From positions 18,585,931-18,649,930 of the forward strand of contig CM052357.1 in NCBI GenBank assembly GCA_028551475.1: 64,000 bases of DNA, in the 5' to 3' direction. Under the pieces are notes generated by a model. The model was not told where the DNA came from and did no database searches. It saw nothing but the letters and a program-made list of their open reading frames with translations. Made by a program: the position numbers and the translations under genes. Origin of the DNA: Casuarina equisetifolia. Taxonomy: Eukaryota > Streptophyta > Magnoliopsida > Fagales > Casuarinaceae. Below, in pieces: positions 36,887-49,430 of the stretch (position 1 is the first letter of the stretch; each line of letters begins with the position of its first letter).

Positions 36887-39800
36887 ATGGGTTCGAACGT
36901 AGAGATTAATCAAGAAAGTGATGAAAACAAAGGTAGTATGTGGGTGTTGGATCAGAAACTTGATCAGCCTATGGATGAGGAGGCTGGAAGGCTTAGAACC
37001 ATGTACAGAGAAAAGGTAACAGCAATTTTCTTTTCTAGATTTTCTCTCATGTTGTTTGTTAAAGTAGAACAACAGTTTCTCCTTGTTAATTACACTACTT
37101 TCCTTATTAGGTAGACTATTGCAAATGCCAATTTATATTATCCCAGTTATATCTCCCGTTAGAGGGCTTGGGACTTGCTGAATCTTTTATGGTCTTTGAT
37201 TTTGGTCTATATACCTTAGATGCCAGTAGAAACTGTGGAATTAATGCGTTCGATGTTGGTACTGGATGTTGGCGAACTGGATATATATGCTTGCTTTATT
37301 ATTGACTGTTACTGTGATGGGCTATGTAATTCAAAGTATTGGTTAACTTGAGATGTGTACCTTTTACCAGCCTACAAGAAGGTCAGGCATGCTGTTGGAT
37401 TGCCATAGAAGTGACTGCCATGGTATAATACTGTGTAATTCAAATATTTGCCTACTGTGAAATCTGTACATGCCAAGCCTATACCGATTATCCCACTTGA
37501 GTAAACTGATGAAGTTAGGGGATATTGTAGTTGGAATTCACTCATCTTTCTTTGCTAATACAGTTTTTTTCAATCTTTAGAAATTTTCTGCACTATTGCT
37601 TCTGCGACTTGCATTCCAGAGTCTTGGAGTGGTTTACGGTGACTTGGGCACTTCTCCATTGTATGTTTTCTTCAATACATTTCCACGTGGATATGTTGAT
37701 GATCCTGAGGATGTGATTGGAGCCCTCTCCTTAATAATATACACGCTCACTCTTATTCCACTTCTCAAGTATGTCTTTATTGTTTGTAGAGCGAACGACA
37801 GTGGCCAAGGTAACTTGATAATGAATATTCTTTTCTGCATGGAATTTTTTGTTTTTTATTTTATTTGTGGATTAGGTAAAGGAAATGCTTGGTACTACAT
37901 TTTTGACCATATGGTGGATAATTATTTCCTTTGGTTTCTAACTGAGTGATAGAGAAAACATTATAGAAAAGATGAGAACTAGAAATTATAAGTTATTTCT
38001 TTATCTTCTTACATTCACTTTGACAAGCGAAAGATATCTGTTACCGTAATTGCTGCAATAATGCAGTGTAAATGTAAACTTTCTGGTTGAAAAGAATTTA
38101 ATGAAATCCTTTGCTAATGGATGATAGATCGATTGCCTATACTGATACTGGAGAGAAATTAAACTTTGTTAGATTTGATACTAGATTAATGCAGCTGCCA
38201 TTTCTCAAGTTTTCTATTTTCTATTTTTATTTTATTTTTATTTTTTTTAATTTTTGGGTTAGGTAAATGGAAATATGGGTGAGTTGGGTGTCAAATTTGA
38301 GATCTTTTAGTCTCAGGCAGCATGGGCTGCCAATTGACCCACATGCTTGTGGTCTGCTATTTCTCCAGTTATTAAATTTGTTCTTCTTTTTATTTTCCTT
38401 AATACCTTTTCACTTCGCTAAAGCAACCGCAATATGTTTCTTTGAGTTTTTCTCTTTCTCCAAAACAATACAGCACTTCCTTTCTTGTGCAAGAAGACAT
38501 AAAGCAAACCTTGCAGAATTGTAGCGCATTTTTAGGTTTATTGTTCAGTTGGGAATAGAGAGTGAAAAGTGTTCAACGCTTGTATCCTACTCAGTTCAAA
38601 CATTACAAAATATAAGTTTCCGACCCTGTACTTTATATTCAATTATTGAAATTCACGCTGCTGTAGATTTTTACTGCACTATGGCATTGCCTTTTCTTTT
38701 TCTTTTTTCTTTTTCACATTGATTAGGCATATTTTTCATTTTTAGGTTGCTGATGCACTATTGAGTTCTCTAAACTTGTCCTCTCTGTGTTGAAGGTGGA
38801 ACATTTGCACTTTATTCATTGCTTTGTCGACATGCAAACATAAAAACTATTCCTAACCAACATCGGACGGATGAGGAGCTGACAACGTATAGTCGTTCTA
38901 CTTTCCATGAACACTCATATGCGGCCAAAACTAAGAAGTGGCTGGAGGGACATCCATTTAGAAAAAATGCACTCCTTATTCTTGTCCTTGTTGGCACTTG
39001 TATGGTAATTGGGGATGGAATTCTAACTCCAGCTATATCAGGTATACCTTCACGCATCCTGGAGATCTATCTATTTGGTTGTGTTTTGTCTGTTTGGGTA
39101 GTCTCCCTTGAAAAGAGAAGAGTTCGCTTTCTGTTCTTCTTCTTCTTCTTCTTCTTCTTCTTCTTCTTCTTCTTTTTATTTTTATTTTTATTTTTATTTT
39201 TATTTTTATTTTTATTTTTATTTTTATTTTTATTTTTATTTTTATTTTTATTTTTATTTTTATTTTTATTTTTATTTTTATTTTTATTTTTATTTTTATT
39301 TTTATTTTTATTTTTATTTTTATTTTTATTTTTATTTTTATTTTTATTTTTATTTTTATTTTTATTTTTATTTTTATTTTTATTTTTATTTTTATTTTTA
39401 TTTTTATTTTTATTTTTATTTTTATTTTTATAAACTTCATTTCACATTTAACTGGTCCTTATTTGAAAATAAGCCATGGCAGAACATGCTGTAATAAGTG
39501 AGTGGAATGAGACAAACGACAAGGAATCATGTTTCAATTGTTGTCCAAATTGATGAGATGGCAAGTGATATCTTGTTTACCCCTTAGAGTTGAATAGAAA
39601 CCAGTTCTATTCCATGGTTATTCATATAAAGGAATCTTGATAGGTGGGATGCTTGTATCCTTACAATGATCAGCTTAAACGACTTACCATACCTGCAGTA
39701 ACTAGACACTTTAGTTGTACCACTACTTGAATTTTGCTACTGGCGATGCAGATGTAATATTTCGAATAATGGATCGACATGCATATTGGTGCACAAGAAG

Positions 39801-42800
39801 CTAACGAGTGAACAGAAGTTGTTTTTTATTACTTAAAAACCATTTTAGTTTTCCTTATTTTCATAAATAGTAGCTTTTGCTATCATGAATGTGAAACCAG
39901 TTTGGGGGTGAAAATAACTCATTAAAATGGCTGATTAAGTTGATGAGACTGTATTTGGAATCCAAATTCCCAAATACTAGTTGGACATTCTCTTCTGAAA
40001 TTAACTCTCTGGCATGCTTTTTCTTTGAACTTAAATTTGAGTTGGTTCTAGATTTGGTGATCCTTGACAATCAGAATATTGTTATAACATCATTAGCCTT
40101 TATGAGGGGTATCAAAGTTAATTTTGAAAATTTGTTGCATGTGATAGCAAGACGTTAAAACTGTTTGTGGCTTCCCAATACCATTATGCATTGACTGCTT
40201 ATATTTTTCTGATTTCACTTGCTTCTTCACCACGAGTTGCTATAATACTTAGTAAAGGTTGAGTAAATCAGCTGATGAAATCAAATCCATCTGTTTAAGA
40301 GTTATGGTTATTCAAAGATTTTTGTATTTGCTAATGTCCATTTTCAGCTCTTTGCTTATGCTTTGTTAACCTTCACATTTTTCCGTGACTTAAGCTGTAT
40401 CTATGCTGTCTATATTAGGAAAGTTCCTTTATTATTGTTGTTATTATTATTATTATTATTATTACTACTATTATTATTATTAATTCCATTGTATTTAGAT
40501 TGGTAATGATGTTATTGCTTTAGTATCTTCTTCATCAAAAACTACTGAAGATCCTTAATCCCTTCAATGTTGACAGTTTTATCAGCTGTTGGTGGAATCA
40601 AGGTAGACCACCCTCATATGAGTAATGGTATTGCATCACTTCTGAAACTAAAATCTCTTTTATTTGTTCTGGAATGTCTCAAAATATTTTAGTTTCTACT
40701 AATCTAAGGTTTCTATGTCACTAAAGGTAACTTTTGTGTGTTACAGGTGTGGTTGTTCTGGTTGCAGTTGTAATATTAGTAGGACTGTTTAGTATGCAAC
40801 ATTATGGTACAGATAGAGTAGGTTGGCTCTTTGCACCTATTGTTCTGCTTTGGTTTCTCTTGATTGGAGGAATTGGAATATTCAACATCTGGAAATATGA
40901 TAGTAGCGTTCTGAAAGCTTTTTCACCCGTTCATATATTCTGGTATTTTAAAAGGAGAGGATTTGAAGGTTGGACCTCCCTTGGAGGTATTATGCTTAGT
41001 GTAACAGGTACTCCTATCTTTTAGTTAATCCGTGTTTTGCTTTCCTTAAGTTTCATAAAATAACACAATACTTGGTCATTTTGGATTTTGACGGCTACAT
41101 ATGAATTTCTGCAGGTACTGAGGCACTCTTTGCCGACTTGGCACATTTTCCCGTTTCAGCTATACAGATTGCTTTCACTGTAGTTGTCTTTCCTTGCCTT
41201 CTTTTAGCCTATTCTGGACAAGCTGCCTACATAATGAATAATACAACTCATGTTAATGATGCATTTTATCGTTCTATTCCAGGTTTGTTCTGAACTTTTT
41301 TGTCTGTCGAAAAAGTAATTCTATGTGATGCATGAAACATCATTTAATGATTGCTCAAAAAAAAAAAAGTTTCAAAAATTCACTTGCTGAACAGTTCTTG
41401 GCGCAGTTAATCTGAAATGTTCTTAGTGCATCTTCTTTCTTATGGTGACTAATTTATAGCAGTTAGCCGGTGGACAATACTCATAAGGAACTTACATGTT
41501 GAAAAGCAAAAATCATGTGAAAGTAAATGTAAATTTAATCTGGATGTGAAGTTAAGAGAAAGCAGATCTAAGTTCTTTTTGGTTCAGTTGGAAGAATACC
41601 ATGAGGTTTAGGAAAATAAAAATTATTCTAAGATCAAATGAATCATGGTTCGATGACTTATATAGCAAAATTATAATGATAGTACATTATAATAATAGTC
41701 CTAAACACCAAAGTACCACTACATTATTTTTGCTTAGGACATCTACTTCCAACTTCACGTGGAAACCTCATAAAGTTCAGTCTAAACGTTGAGAAAAAAT
41801 GTATCAAATAAATGAAAAGGTTAATATACGTATGATATAGGGATCAATAAATGTTCACCAGTTTACAATGATGCACCTGTGTGGGAGCACCTTTTGGTCT
41901 ATCCTGAAATTAGAATTGTCAAATGGCACAGATCATGAACTGTAGACCTGAATTTGAATTGTGGTATACTTAGGAATAAATCCTCAAAAGCTTCTCCACG
42001 TCATTAATGGTTTGCAAACTCTTGTTCAAAGTTTTGTTGAATCTCGTGGCATTTGTCATCTCATTTTTGGCATCATTGAGTGAACAGACCATTGTTATGC
42101 CGCATCTTTATCTGATGGGTTAACGTTAAGCTACTAAACATTTAGATGTGATGTTCATTTTACCTGTAAAAAGTTGAGTGCCTGAAGATGGCTTGTGGCT
42201 TGTAAGCTTGTAGCCTCTCTCTTCTCAGATATTTGTATGACGTGTATGAACTGCTTAATTGGCAAGAATTCTTTAAAAACTTCTATAACGTGGATGCACT
42301 GTTTCATAAGGCAAGGATTTCTCTGACAGATCCTATTTGATTATATCCTGTAGAGAGCATATATTGGCCTGTATTCCTTATTGCGACTGCAGCAGCAGTA
42401 GTTGCTAGCCAGGCAACCATAAGTGCGACATTTTCAATAATTAAGCAGGCTCTCGCACTTGGCTGTTTTCCAAGGGTTAAAGTTGTACATACTTCCAAAA
42501 AGTTCCTTGGTCAGATATATGTTCCAGATATCAATTGGATACTAATGATTCTTTGCATTGCTGTGACTGCCGGATTCAAAAATCAAAGCCAAATTGGAAA
42601 TGCTTATGGTAAATCATCTTTTTCAATATTCTAAAGTTTCTTTGTCCATCTTCTTTCATTCTGTTGAATAGGCAAAAATTTTTAATATTCTGAAGTTTGT
42701 TTGTCCATCTTCTTTCATTCTGTTCAGTAGGCAAGATTAGATGCACACCAATATTTATCATAGGGTCTATATGCAAAATCTTACATGAACATGTTGGTGG

Positions 42801-45434
42801 TGTCTTTTCTGCATATGGACACAGATGTACTTGTTAGGAACACAGGGAAAGGAATTTGTTACTTCCTTTGCATCATGTTGTTTTGAGTTCCCACAACCAT
42901 AGGCTGTTTGGGAACTCCTAGAGGAAATAGTTGTGGATAAGATGAAGGATTACTACTTTTTACTCATCTGGTTCCATATTGGTTTCCAATTTTCTCCTCT
43001 TTAAGTTGTCAGGATTTTCAAAAACTTTTGTTGGGGCAAAGAGTGGATCAAATATCCGTTGTTTAGCCATAAACTTCGGCTGGGCTTTGCATATGAAATA
43101 CATATCTGAGCTAAGGCTCTTTAGATGTTCCATTTTGATTCTCAAGTTGGAATATATTGTTTATGTTGGGAAGTCCAGAACTAAAAAGTTTGCATATCGA
43201 ATATGTTTCTACTATTTTTCCCTTTTAAGAATGAGCCTCACTTGCATATAGGGTAGATGGTTGCACTGCTGATGTCAAATCAAGGAACTCTGTCCTCTGT
43301 TACATAGAGCAAGACTAGAGTCCTGATGAATCATTGTAGTCTTTTGAATGGGGTCTGTTTCTTTTCAAGTAACAGAGTGTGTTGCTTGGGGTTCTTCAAG
43401 TTATTTGTTTCTGACACGAAACACCTTTTGCCAAGTGGTTTGCTAGCCCAAAATTGTACCCAAATATGCATATATTTTTAATTTCATGTGTTCGAAGATT
43501 ATGACAGTATCTCATCTTTCCACCCTTGAAGTCTGTATTGCATTCTAATACTTGCTCTGACCGAATTGGTTAATTTCATCCTCAATGGTAAATCAAACAC
43601 TTCACTTATCAAAATTTAACATATTGGATGATTTTCTGCATTACCACTTGCCCAAAACCAATTACACTGCAGTTTGGATGATACCATTCAACTTCAATTA
43701 AAATATCATTCATGTGACTGTAAATCTTCCATAATTAACTTGGTCAAAAATCACATCAAAGTACTCTTATTTGATAAATTTTACTGGTCATTGTGATTGA
43801 TATATTTAGACTAATGATATGTAGTTTGTAAGATGTTCAAACAGTCATGATGTGATTAGTCAAGTGATTGAGGTCCGTCAAATCACAGTAACCTGAGCAA
43901 GTGGATACTAAAACACTATAGCTCCAAACCTACTGTCTTTTCGGGTTAGGTTGGTTTCTTAACATCTTGTACCAATGACTTGGCCTTAAAACTCTCCAAG
44001 GTGTTAACTCTGTGTCTCACTAATTTAAATTCCGCAAGTAGTGAGAAAGTCAATGGCTTGTGACATTATTATTTCCATAGCCAATACTCTTTAGGATATT
44101 AGCTCTCAACTCTTACCAAACCATCTTTCTTTATAGTGGTGGTCTACATGGGCTTTTTTTTTTTTTTTTTTCTGGATTCTTTTCGACAAAGGAGCAGAAA
44201 CATTGTCTAACACAAATGTAGCTGTTAATTACTTTTTACCAAACTAGATTGTATGGTTATATCATGGCGATTTAGTTCATATTTATTGCATGCATTTGAA
44301 CTCTTTTCCTGTGACATAGAATCACATTTCATGCTTTTGTTTGTCTGGTATAAAGCTTGCAATTGATTGTGTAATACTTTTTTGGCAACAGGAACGGCAG
44401 TTGTAATTGTCATGTTGGCAACGACATTGCTCATGATTCTGGTCATGTTATTAGTGTGGCGCTGCCACTGGATCCTTGTTCTGATCTTCACTGTCTTATC
44501 ACTGGTTGTAGAATTGACTTACTTTTCAGCTGTAATCTTCAAGGTTGATCAAGGTGGGTGGGTTCCTCTCGTTATTGCAGCTGCATTTCTGCTTATCATG
44601 TATGTTTGGCATTATGGCACTGTGAAACGCTATGAGTTTGAAATGCACAGTAAGGTTTCGATGGCATGGATTCTTGGGCTTGGTCCCAGCTTAGGGCTGG
44701 TAAGGGTCCCAGGTATTGGACTTGTGTACACCGAGCTAGCAAGTGGTGTCCCTCACATCTTTTCCCATTTCATTACAAACCTGCCTGCCATCCACTCTGT
44801 TGTTGTGTTTGTCTGTGTGAAGTATCTTCCTGTCTACACAGTCCCAGAAGAGGAGAGATTTCTCGTAAAACGGATTGGACCTAAAAATTTTCACATGTTC
44901 CGCTGTGTAGCAAGATATGGCTACAAAGACCTTCACAAGAAAGATGATGATTTTGAGAAGAAGCTGTTTGATGCCCTCTTCTTGTTTGTCCGACTTGAAT
45001 CCATGATGGAAGGGTGCTCAGACTCCGATGACTATAGTCTCTATGGCCAGCAAACCCAGCAGTCAAAAGATGGCCTGTTAGAAAACAATGGCAACTCAAA
45101 TTCTCTCAATGCGGACACCGATGCATCATCATTGGACTTGATTCTTCCAGTTAAATCCCCGTTGCATGTAAACAGCACTTTAGGTTCATCCAGTCAGGCA
45201 AGTGCCCAGACTGAGATTGACGAGTTGGAGTTTTTGAAAAACTGTAGAGATGCTGGAGTGGTGCATATACTGGGGAATACAGTGGTAAGAGCAAGGAGAG
45301 ATTCAAGATTCTACAAGAAGATAGCGGTTGATTACATATATGCATTTCTTAGGAAAATATGCAGGGAGAACAGTGTGATCTTCAATGTACCTCATGAGAG
45401 TCTTTTGAACGTCGGCCAGATTTTCTTTGTATAA
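36887..45434 (+). CDS. KUP/HAK/KT potassium transporter, KUP10/KUP11 type
   Basis: A membrane potassium (proton-coupled in this family) transporter. Eight exons: 36887-37015, 37581-37809, 38796-39041, 40577-40627, 40747-41007, 41115-41282, 42354-42608 and 44392-45434. They sum to 2382 nt and 793 residues, the normal length, with no stop or frame break. Intron 1 is phase 0 and the other six are all phase 1. The soluble N-terminus ([20 protein letters not shown]) is followed by the family signature [13 protein letters not shown] at 59-71, GGTFALYSL at 120-128, and about a dozen hydrophobic segments to about residue 610. A long cytosolic tail follows, with a Ser/Asn/Gln-rich linker and the conserved end NVGQIFFV. 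The N-terminus and tail match the KUP10/KUP11 branch rather than KUP6/8 or HAK5. Substrate and compartment are inferred from family. Intron 3 carries a large hexanucleotide expansion. Confidence 0.95.
39134..39172. repeat. (TTC)13 microsatellite in KUP intron 3
   Basis: Thirteen uninterrupted TTC units directly before the TTTTTA array. Together they form one low-complexity pyrimidine-rich block about 90 bases after the exon 3 donor. Confidence 0.95.
39173..39430. repeat. (TTTTTA)43 hexanucleotide array in KUP intron 3
   Basis: Forty-three perfect copies (258 bp) with no interruption. The phase of the A residues is constant from 39178 to 39430. Long open frames read as Phe/Leu, Tyr/Phe or Ile/Lys repeats across it, but these are products of the repeat, not genes. 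It lies in the transcribed strand's intron between exons 3 and 4. Confidence 0.97.
40429..40483. repeat. (TTA)n microsatellite in KUP intron 3
   Basis: An imperfect TTA/TTG/CTA run about 100 bases before the exon 4 acceptor. A second, less regular simple repeat in the same intron. Confidence 0.85.
42625..42740. repeat. 59-bp tandem duplication in KUP intron 7
   Basis: The phrase 'aatattct.aagttt.tttgtcc' followed by 'atcttctttcattctgtt' occurs at 42625 and 42684. The copies differ at a few bases. It lies just inside intron 7 and has no visible effect on the splice sites. Confidence 0.8.
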
Positions 45435-46921
45435 TGTTTGCATGATGATATATGTACTAAATCTCGTTCACAACGAGTATTAACTGTAAATTCCCAGGGT
45501 TATTTTTGCATACTGTCATGAGCGTGGACATAGTCATATATAAGTTTGATCAAGAGTGAACAAACCCGCAGCCAAAAGCTGATGAGATGGGTCATGGCTG
45601 GCCTCCTCTTGATCATACTAGTATTAATTGTCTTGAGCAGAGCATGTCGAAATTAAAGGTGCGCAAATGTTGACGCGCATTGGAGTTAAAAGAAGTTCAT
45701 GGATCAGTATAAGCACCCTGTAACTCAAGTTAACCAGAAAAGGCTACCGTTTCCATCTAGAACACCAGGGTCTCTTTTGGGGCCACTCCAGGCACTAGAA
45801 ATCGTTAAATGCTGAGTGCTTTAAGCTAATCTAAGTCGAAAGCAGGGTCTAGGTTTAACCAGGAAACTGGCTTGTGCGTTGAAAGAAGAATTGAATGCTC
45901 CCTTCACAAACATGCATGCATTCGCTGATGAACTTGATGAATTTAAAACTAAAAGATCCCAAGCAGTGCCTACTTTTGATTGAGCCAAGGTTTTGTCACG
46001 ACAAAGTCTTCTATATTACATATGAAGTCCTTTTTTATTGGGGGTTTAATATCCCTATTTTCCTGGAATGACGACTGTGAATCTGTTTTCTTTGGTCCAA
46101 GACCTCCTGGAGCAACAACAGAGAATTTTGTTCCTTGGTAAAGGCAATCAAGTCCTCCCTCTCTTCCTCATCTGAAACGAACCCCACCCCACGCATGGCT
46201 ATGGATTCGAAACTATGACTTTGTTTTGCTGTTAGTCCCAGATGATCTTGATGTTCGTAGTGCTAAGAGGATTACACCTATAAATTGTGTTTTGTGCTTC
46301 GTTGCACGTCATATCATTGTTAAGACTTAAAGCAAGGAACTGAAATATCATTAAGATTTTTTGTTGACAAAAGTTTTCCACTTCTGATTTCACTTATTTT
46401 GGATTGAAATCTGTAAGTCTTATGATAATTACAATTTGTCATATTCAAAAAAAGAAAATGTCCAATGTCATTTGTTACTCTAATTGACATCTCTTGGATC
46501 ATTTTGAAGATATGTTATGTCATTTTGCAATTTTTTTTAGCGAACATCTTAACTTCCAACTAAGAAGTATAAAGTTTTGAACCGGCACAGCAGTTCAACA
46601 TCAAGAAAATGGAGACTCTTTTCTCAGAGTCCTGAAGCTCGTGTAAATTTGTAATTCTTTGCAAAGAGCCAAGCAAGTTAAATGACTTAGCCCTCGTCAG
46701 ACAAGTGAAGTATAGCATATGGGTTGGCTTCCTGTAGGCACAAGCCTGGCACTGCAAGGAGGATCATACTAACATCAACAAATAGGATGCAGAAGAGATT
46801 ACCATCTTATTAACAGGATTGAGCCATCAAAACACAGAAAAGTTGAATTTCCCTGATAGACATTCTTTCAACAATCAAATCAGAGCTAATAAAACATGAT
46901 ACGCAAAAAGTTCAGGTGGAT
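45435..46921. other. KUP 3' UTR and convergent intergenic DNA
   Basis: Holds the 3' UTR of the plus-strand transporter and, at its right end, the 3' end of the minus-strand gene beyond its polyadenylation signal. Small open frames on either strand have no family resemblance. No repeat or RNA gene was seen. Confidence 0.5.
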
Positions 46922-46927
46922 TTTATT
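46922..46927 (-). terminator. Polyadenylation signal AATAAA for the small mitochondrial protein gene
   Basis: A canonical AATAAA on the minus strand, 118 bases into the proposed last exon, which starts at 47046 after an acceptor 'atttgcag'. It fits the model in which the 3' UTR is split by an intron. Confidence 0.5.
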
Positions 46928-47045
46928 GTATCATTTATGTCCTCCCACGCAATTTAGACGAGACTATCTTTCTGTTAACAATTTCCGGACATCAAAACTA
47001 AGAAACAGCATGCATTTCAAAGGTATCCCAATCAATCCCTGGGAA

Positions 47046-48296
47046 CCTGCAAATAAAAGAAACAAAAAGCATTAACCAAATGTCAAGTAAAAAGCGAAAA
47101 CTAGTCAAAAGCAAAATTGGCGACTAATGCTCTTACTACCAGTGTGGTAGAAGTCCCAAATGCCTAGTTAATTGTCTGGTCATAATGACTAAATGAGGTA
47201 CATAAAATGCTATTAGAATACGATCTTCAACCTCTCAGATACTGATGCATGGAATCATTTTTTGTCCATACTGTGAACTCTCTTAGATAAACTTTAGTAT
47301 ATTTAAGATTAGACATTCGCCAGACAAGCCCAACCAATGTTCAGATTGATTTAAGATTCATCACTTCATGAAAAGGAAAATAATTTACCAGAAGATCAAA
47401 AGAAGCTATAGAAGGTAACTAGTATAATTAATAATCAAAGAGGTTAGTGTCAGCCATTTTATTTCGTCTATTCTCCTTACGGGTAGTGTGCCCTTTCAAG
47501 TCTTTATATATTAATTGAAGCCATAGTTGGGAACCGATGACTGGCCGTCTGTAAATATTTTGGCTTCGCTCATAATGAGCAAACTATTTCTGCCCATGTT
47601 CCCGCTTTTCTAGTCCACTATAACCAGGGAGGAGCCGACAGAAGCATCATGGTACATAAAATGCTTTGCCAACGTAATTTAATAGCAGGATCCAAAATCT
47701 GTGAACCCAACATTCCACAATGAACCAAGCAGGACTATTCCTTTAAAAACTAACGGGCCACATCAAAGCACACATTCTCAGTGTAAAATTTACATCCAGG
47801 ATCTCTGGCATTTCTTTTCAATTCCAACATGTCAAAGTTAAGATATTACCAGTTCCCTCCCACTTTAATAGCAGCAAAGACCCATGCACAGAACAATTCT
47901 TAATCATATCCATAACAATCAGATGGTTAGTATGTGCCAATAAATGTACACAGAGAAAGAATCATTAATAGCCTCTTAGTCCACTAAGGTCTACAATAAC
48001 ACAGCTACTAAAAAAATAAATAATTATTGAAACGTGTGATCACCCATCAGTCCGTCAAAAGATGAGAACAAAAGGTTTCCATCAAGCAAAGTTAGGAAAC
48101 ACCAAAAAGTAATCATAAATTATAATACATCCATCACTTAGATACAGAAACCTAAGTCAAGCTGCAAAAACTGATGCAGAAAGCTACCAAAACCAACCAA
48201 TCCGAATTAACATCCACAATTTCAGACTGAATCAATTGAAAATCAGAGCTATCAATCACGTAAAAAGAAAAAAAATAACTCGTTTAAGCATGCACC
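47046..48296 (-). other. Proposed 3' UTR intron and last exon of the small mitochondrial protein gene
   Basis: On the minus strand, 24 bases after the TGA, there is a donor 'cag/gtgcat' at 48295. An acceptor 'ttttatttgcag' ends at 47047, and a polyadenylation signal follows at 46927-46922. A 3' UTR intron this close to the stop would not trigger nonsense-mediated decay by the usual 50-base rule. Confidence 0.4.
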
Positions 48297-48319
48297 TGAG
48301 ACGCCAGACAGATTAATCA

Positions 48320-48592
48320 TCAGTGGCCTCCGTGCTCCTTGGCATGCTCCTGGTGCGCAAGGTGACGGCGTTCCTCAGGGAGTGCAACCAGGTAGGAGAA
48401 GATCATGCCACCATAGCAGACGTGGAAGAGAGGTTCAACGGAGCTTGTTTGGATGTACTTGGCATGGTAGTTGTCTAACCCTCTCTGTACTGCAGTCTTT
48501 AAATAGTCGATAGAAAGCATTGGCTTCACATAATTAGGCAGTTCTTTCACCTTCAGCCCTCTGATCTCATTGTAGATGTTCCTCCACGCCAT
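48320..48592 (-). CDS. Small mitochondrial membrane protein, probable F1Fo-ATP synthase subunit (subunit f-like)
   Basis: A 90-residue protein in a single coding exon. It starts MAWRNIYNEI, has one hydrophobic segment at about residues 55-72 (HVCYGGMIFSYLVALP) and ends in a charged, His-rich tail (KEHGGH). It resembles a conserved plant family of about 90 residues that I recall as a mitochondrial ATP synthase Fo component comparable to yeast/animal subunit f. That assignment is from memory and less sure than the gene itself. The coding exon is flanked by likely UTR introns: a 5' UTR intron with donor GTAAGT at 49328 and acceptor 'ccatag' ending at 48596, three bases before the ATG, and a 3' UTR intron from about 48295 to 47047. 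There is no cleavable presequence, as usual for small Fo subunits. The gene looks intact. Confidence 0.82.
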   Translation of the reverse strand: MAWRNIYNEIRGLKVKELPNYVKPMLSIDYLKTAVQRGLDNYHAKYIQTSSVEPLFHVCYGGMIFSYLVALPEERRHLAHQEHAKEHGGH

Positions 48593-48595
48593 GTG

Positions 48596-49430
48596 CTATG
48601 GAAGGACCGCAAACAAAAGAACTCAGAAAGCTGCCGTCTTCAGGCAACCATTAATCACAATATATACCTTAAAATTTTAATTAGAAAAATTTATACCCAG
48701 CAAAGTTTATCCCCACGAAAACAAGGAAAACAAGTAAGCTAGGGCCCACTTTGTTCAGCCAAAAAAATTCTCAAAGACTAAAATTGATTTAGGCATTCCA
48801 TGCCAAAACCAAGCTGCAGAAACCTCCAAATTTCCAGGGCTGAATATTAGCATTCATAAGAAAATACATCTAGATCATATAATTATAACCCCTCAATTCA
48901 CTCCTACTTCCCCAGTAACCAAACAAACAACTCACCCACACAACTCATAAAAGGAAAAATGAGAATCCAACTTCTCAAAGAATTTATCCCTGGGAAAACA
49001 TTTTCCATAGAAACAAAGGGGGCCCATGTTGTTTTTTTCTCTAATAACAATCTTTGCATACCCATTCTCTACGAAAAATTCCACGGCCGATGCAACGCTC
49101 TTTCCTTTTCCTCCGTGTTCCCGGAAACCAAAGTAAATGACAATGAAACTAATCTCAATATTGTAGTCAATCAGCTAATGGGTACCTCACAAAATAAAAA
49201 CATACCCACAAACCCCAAGACATGTGATGCTTATTTTCTAAATAAACAGCAAAAAGCAACATCGAAAATACCAGATGAAGAATACGATCAAAGTAATGAG
49301 TCGATCAAAGTGAAAGCTAGAAACTTACGTACGGTCACCGATCTGTAATTCGGATCTAGGGAAGAGAGACGGAGGGCTTCTCTTTCTCGGCTGAAAAGAA
49401 CTCAGAAAAGTCAATAGCGATCCCAAATGA
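48596..49430 (-). promoter_or_regulatory. 5' leader, 5' UTR intron and promoter-proximal region of the small mitochondrial protein gene
   Basis: A donor with consensus GTAAGT (intron starts at 49328) and the acceptor just before the ATG define a 733-bp leader intron. The first, non-coding exon would end at 49329. A plus-strand open frame of 129 codons across this intron (48959-49348) has no family resemblance, and I treat it as chance. Confidence 0.5.

Noticed and set aside
39033-39494. Long open frames on both strands reading as Phe/Leu, Tyr/Phe and Ile/Lys repeats
   Set aside because: They are read entirely through the TTTTTA and TTC microsatellites inside a KUP intron, where no stop can occur in these phases. 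They are not genes.
42304-42498. 64-codon minus-strand open frame in the KUP gene
   Set aside because: Antisense shadow of KUP exon 7.
48959-49348. 129-codon plus-strand open frame
   Set aside because: It lies across the leader intron of the minus-strand mitochondrial gene, has no family resemblance and includes the splice donor region in antisense.
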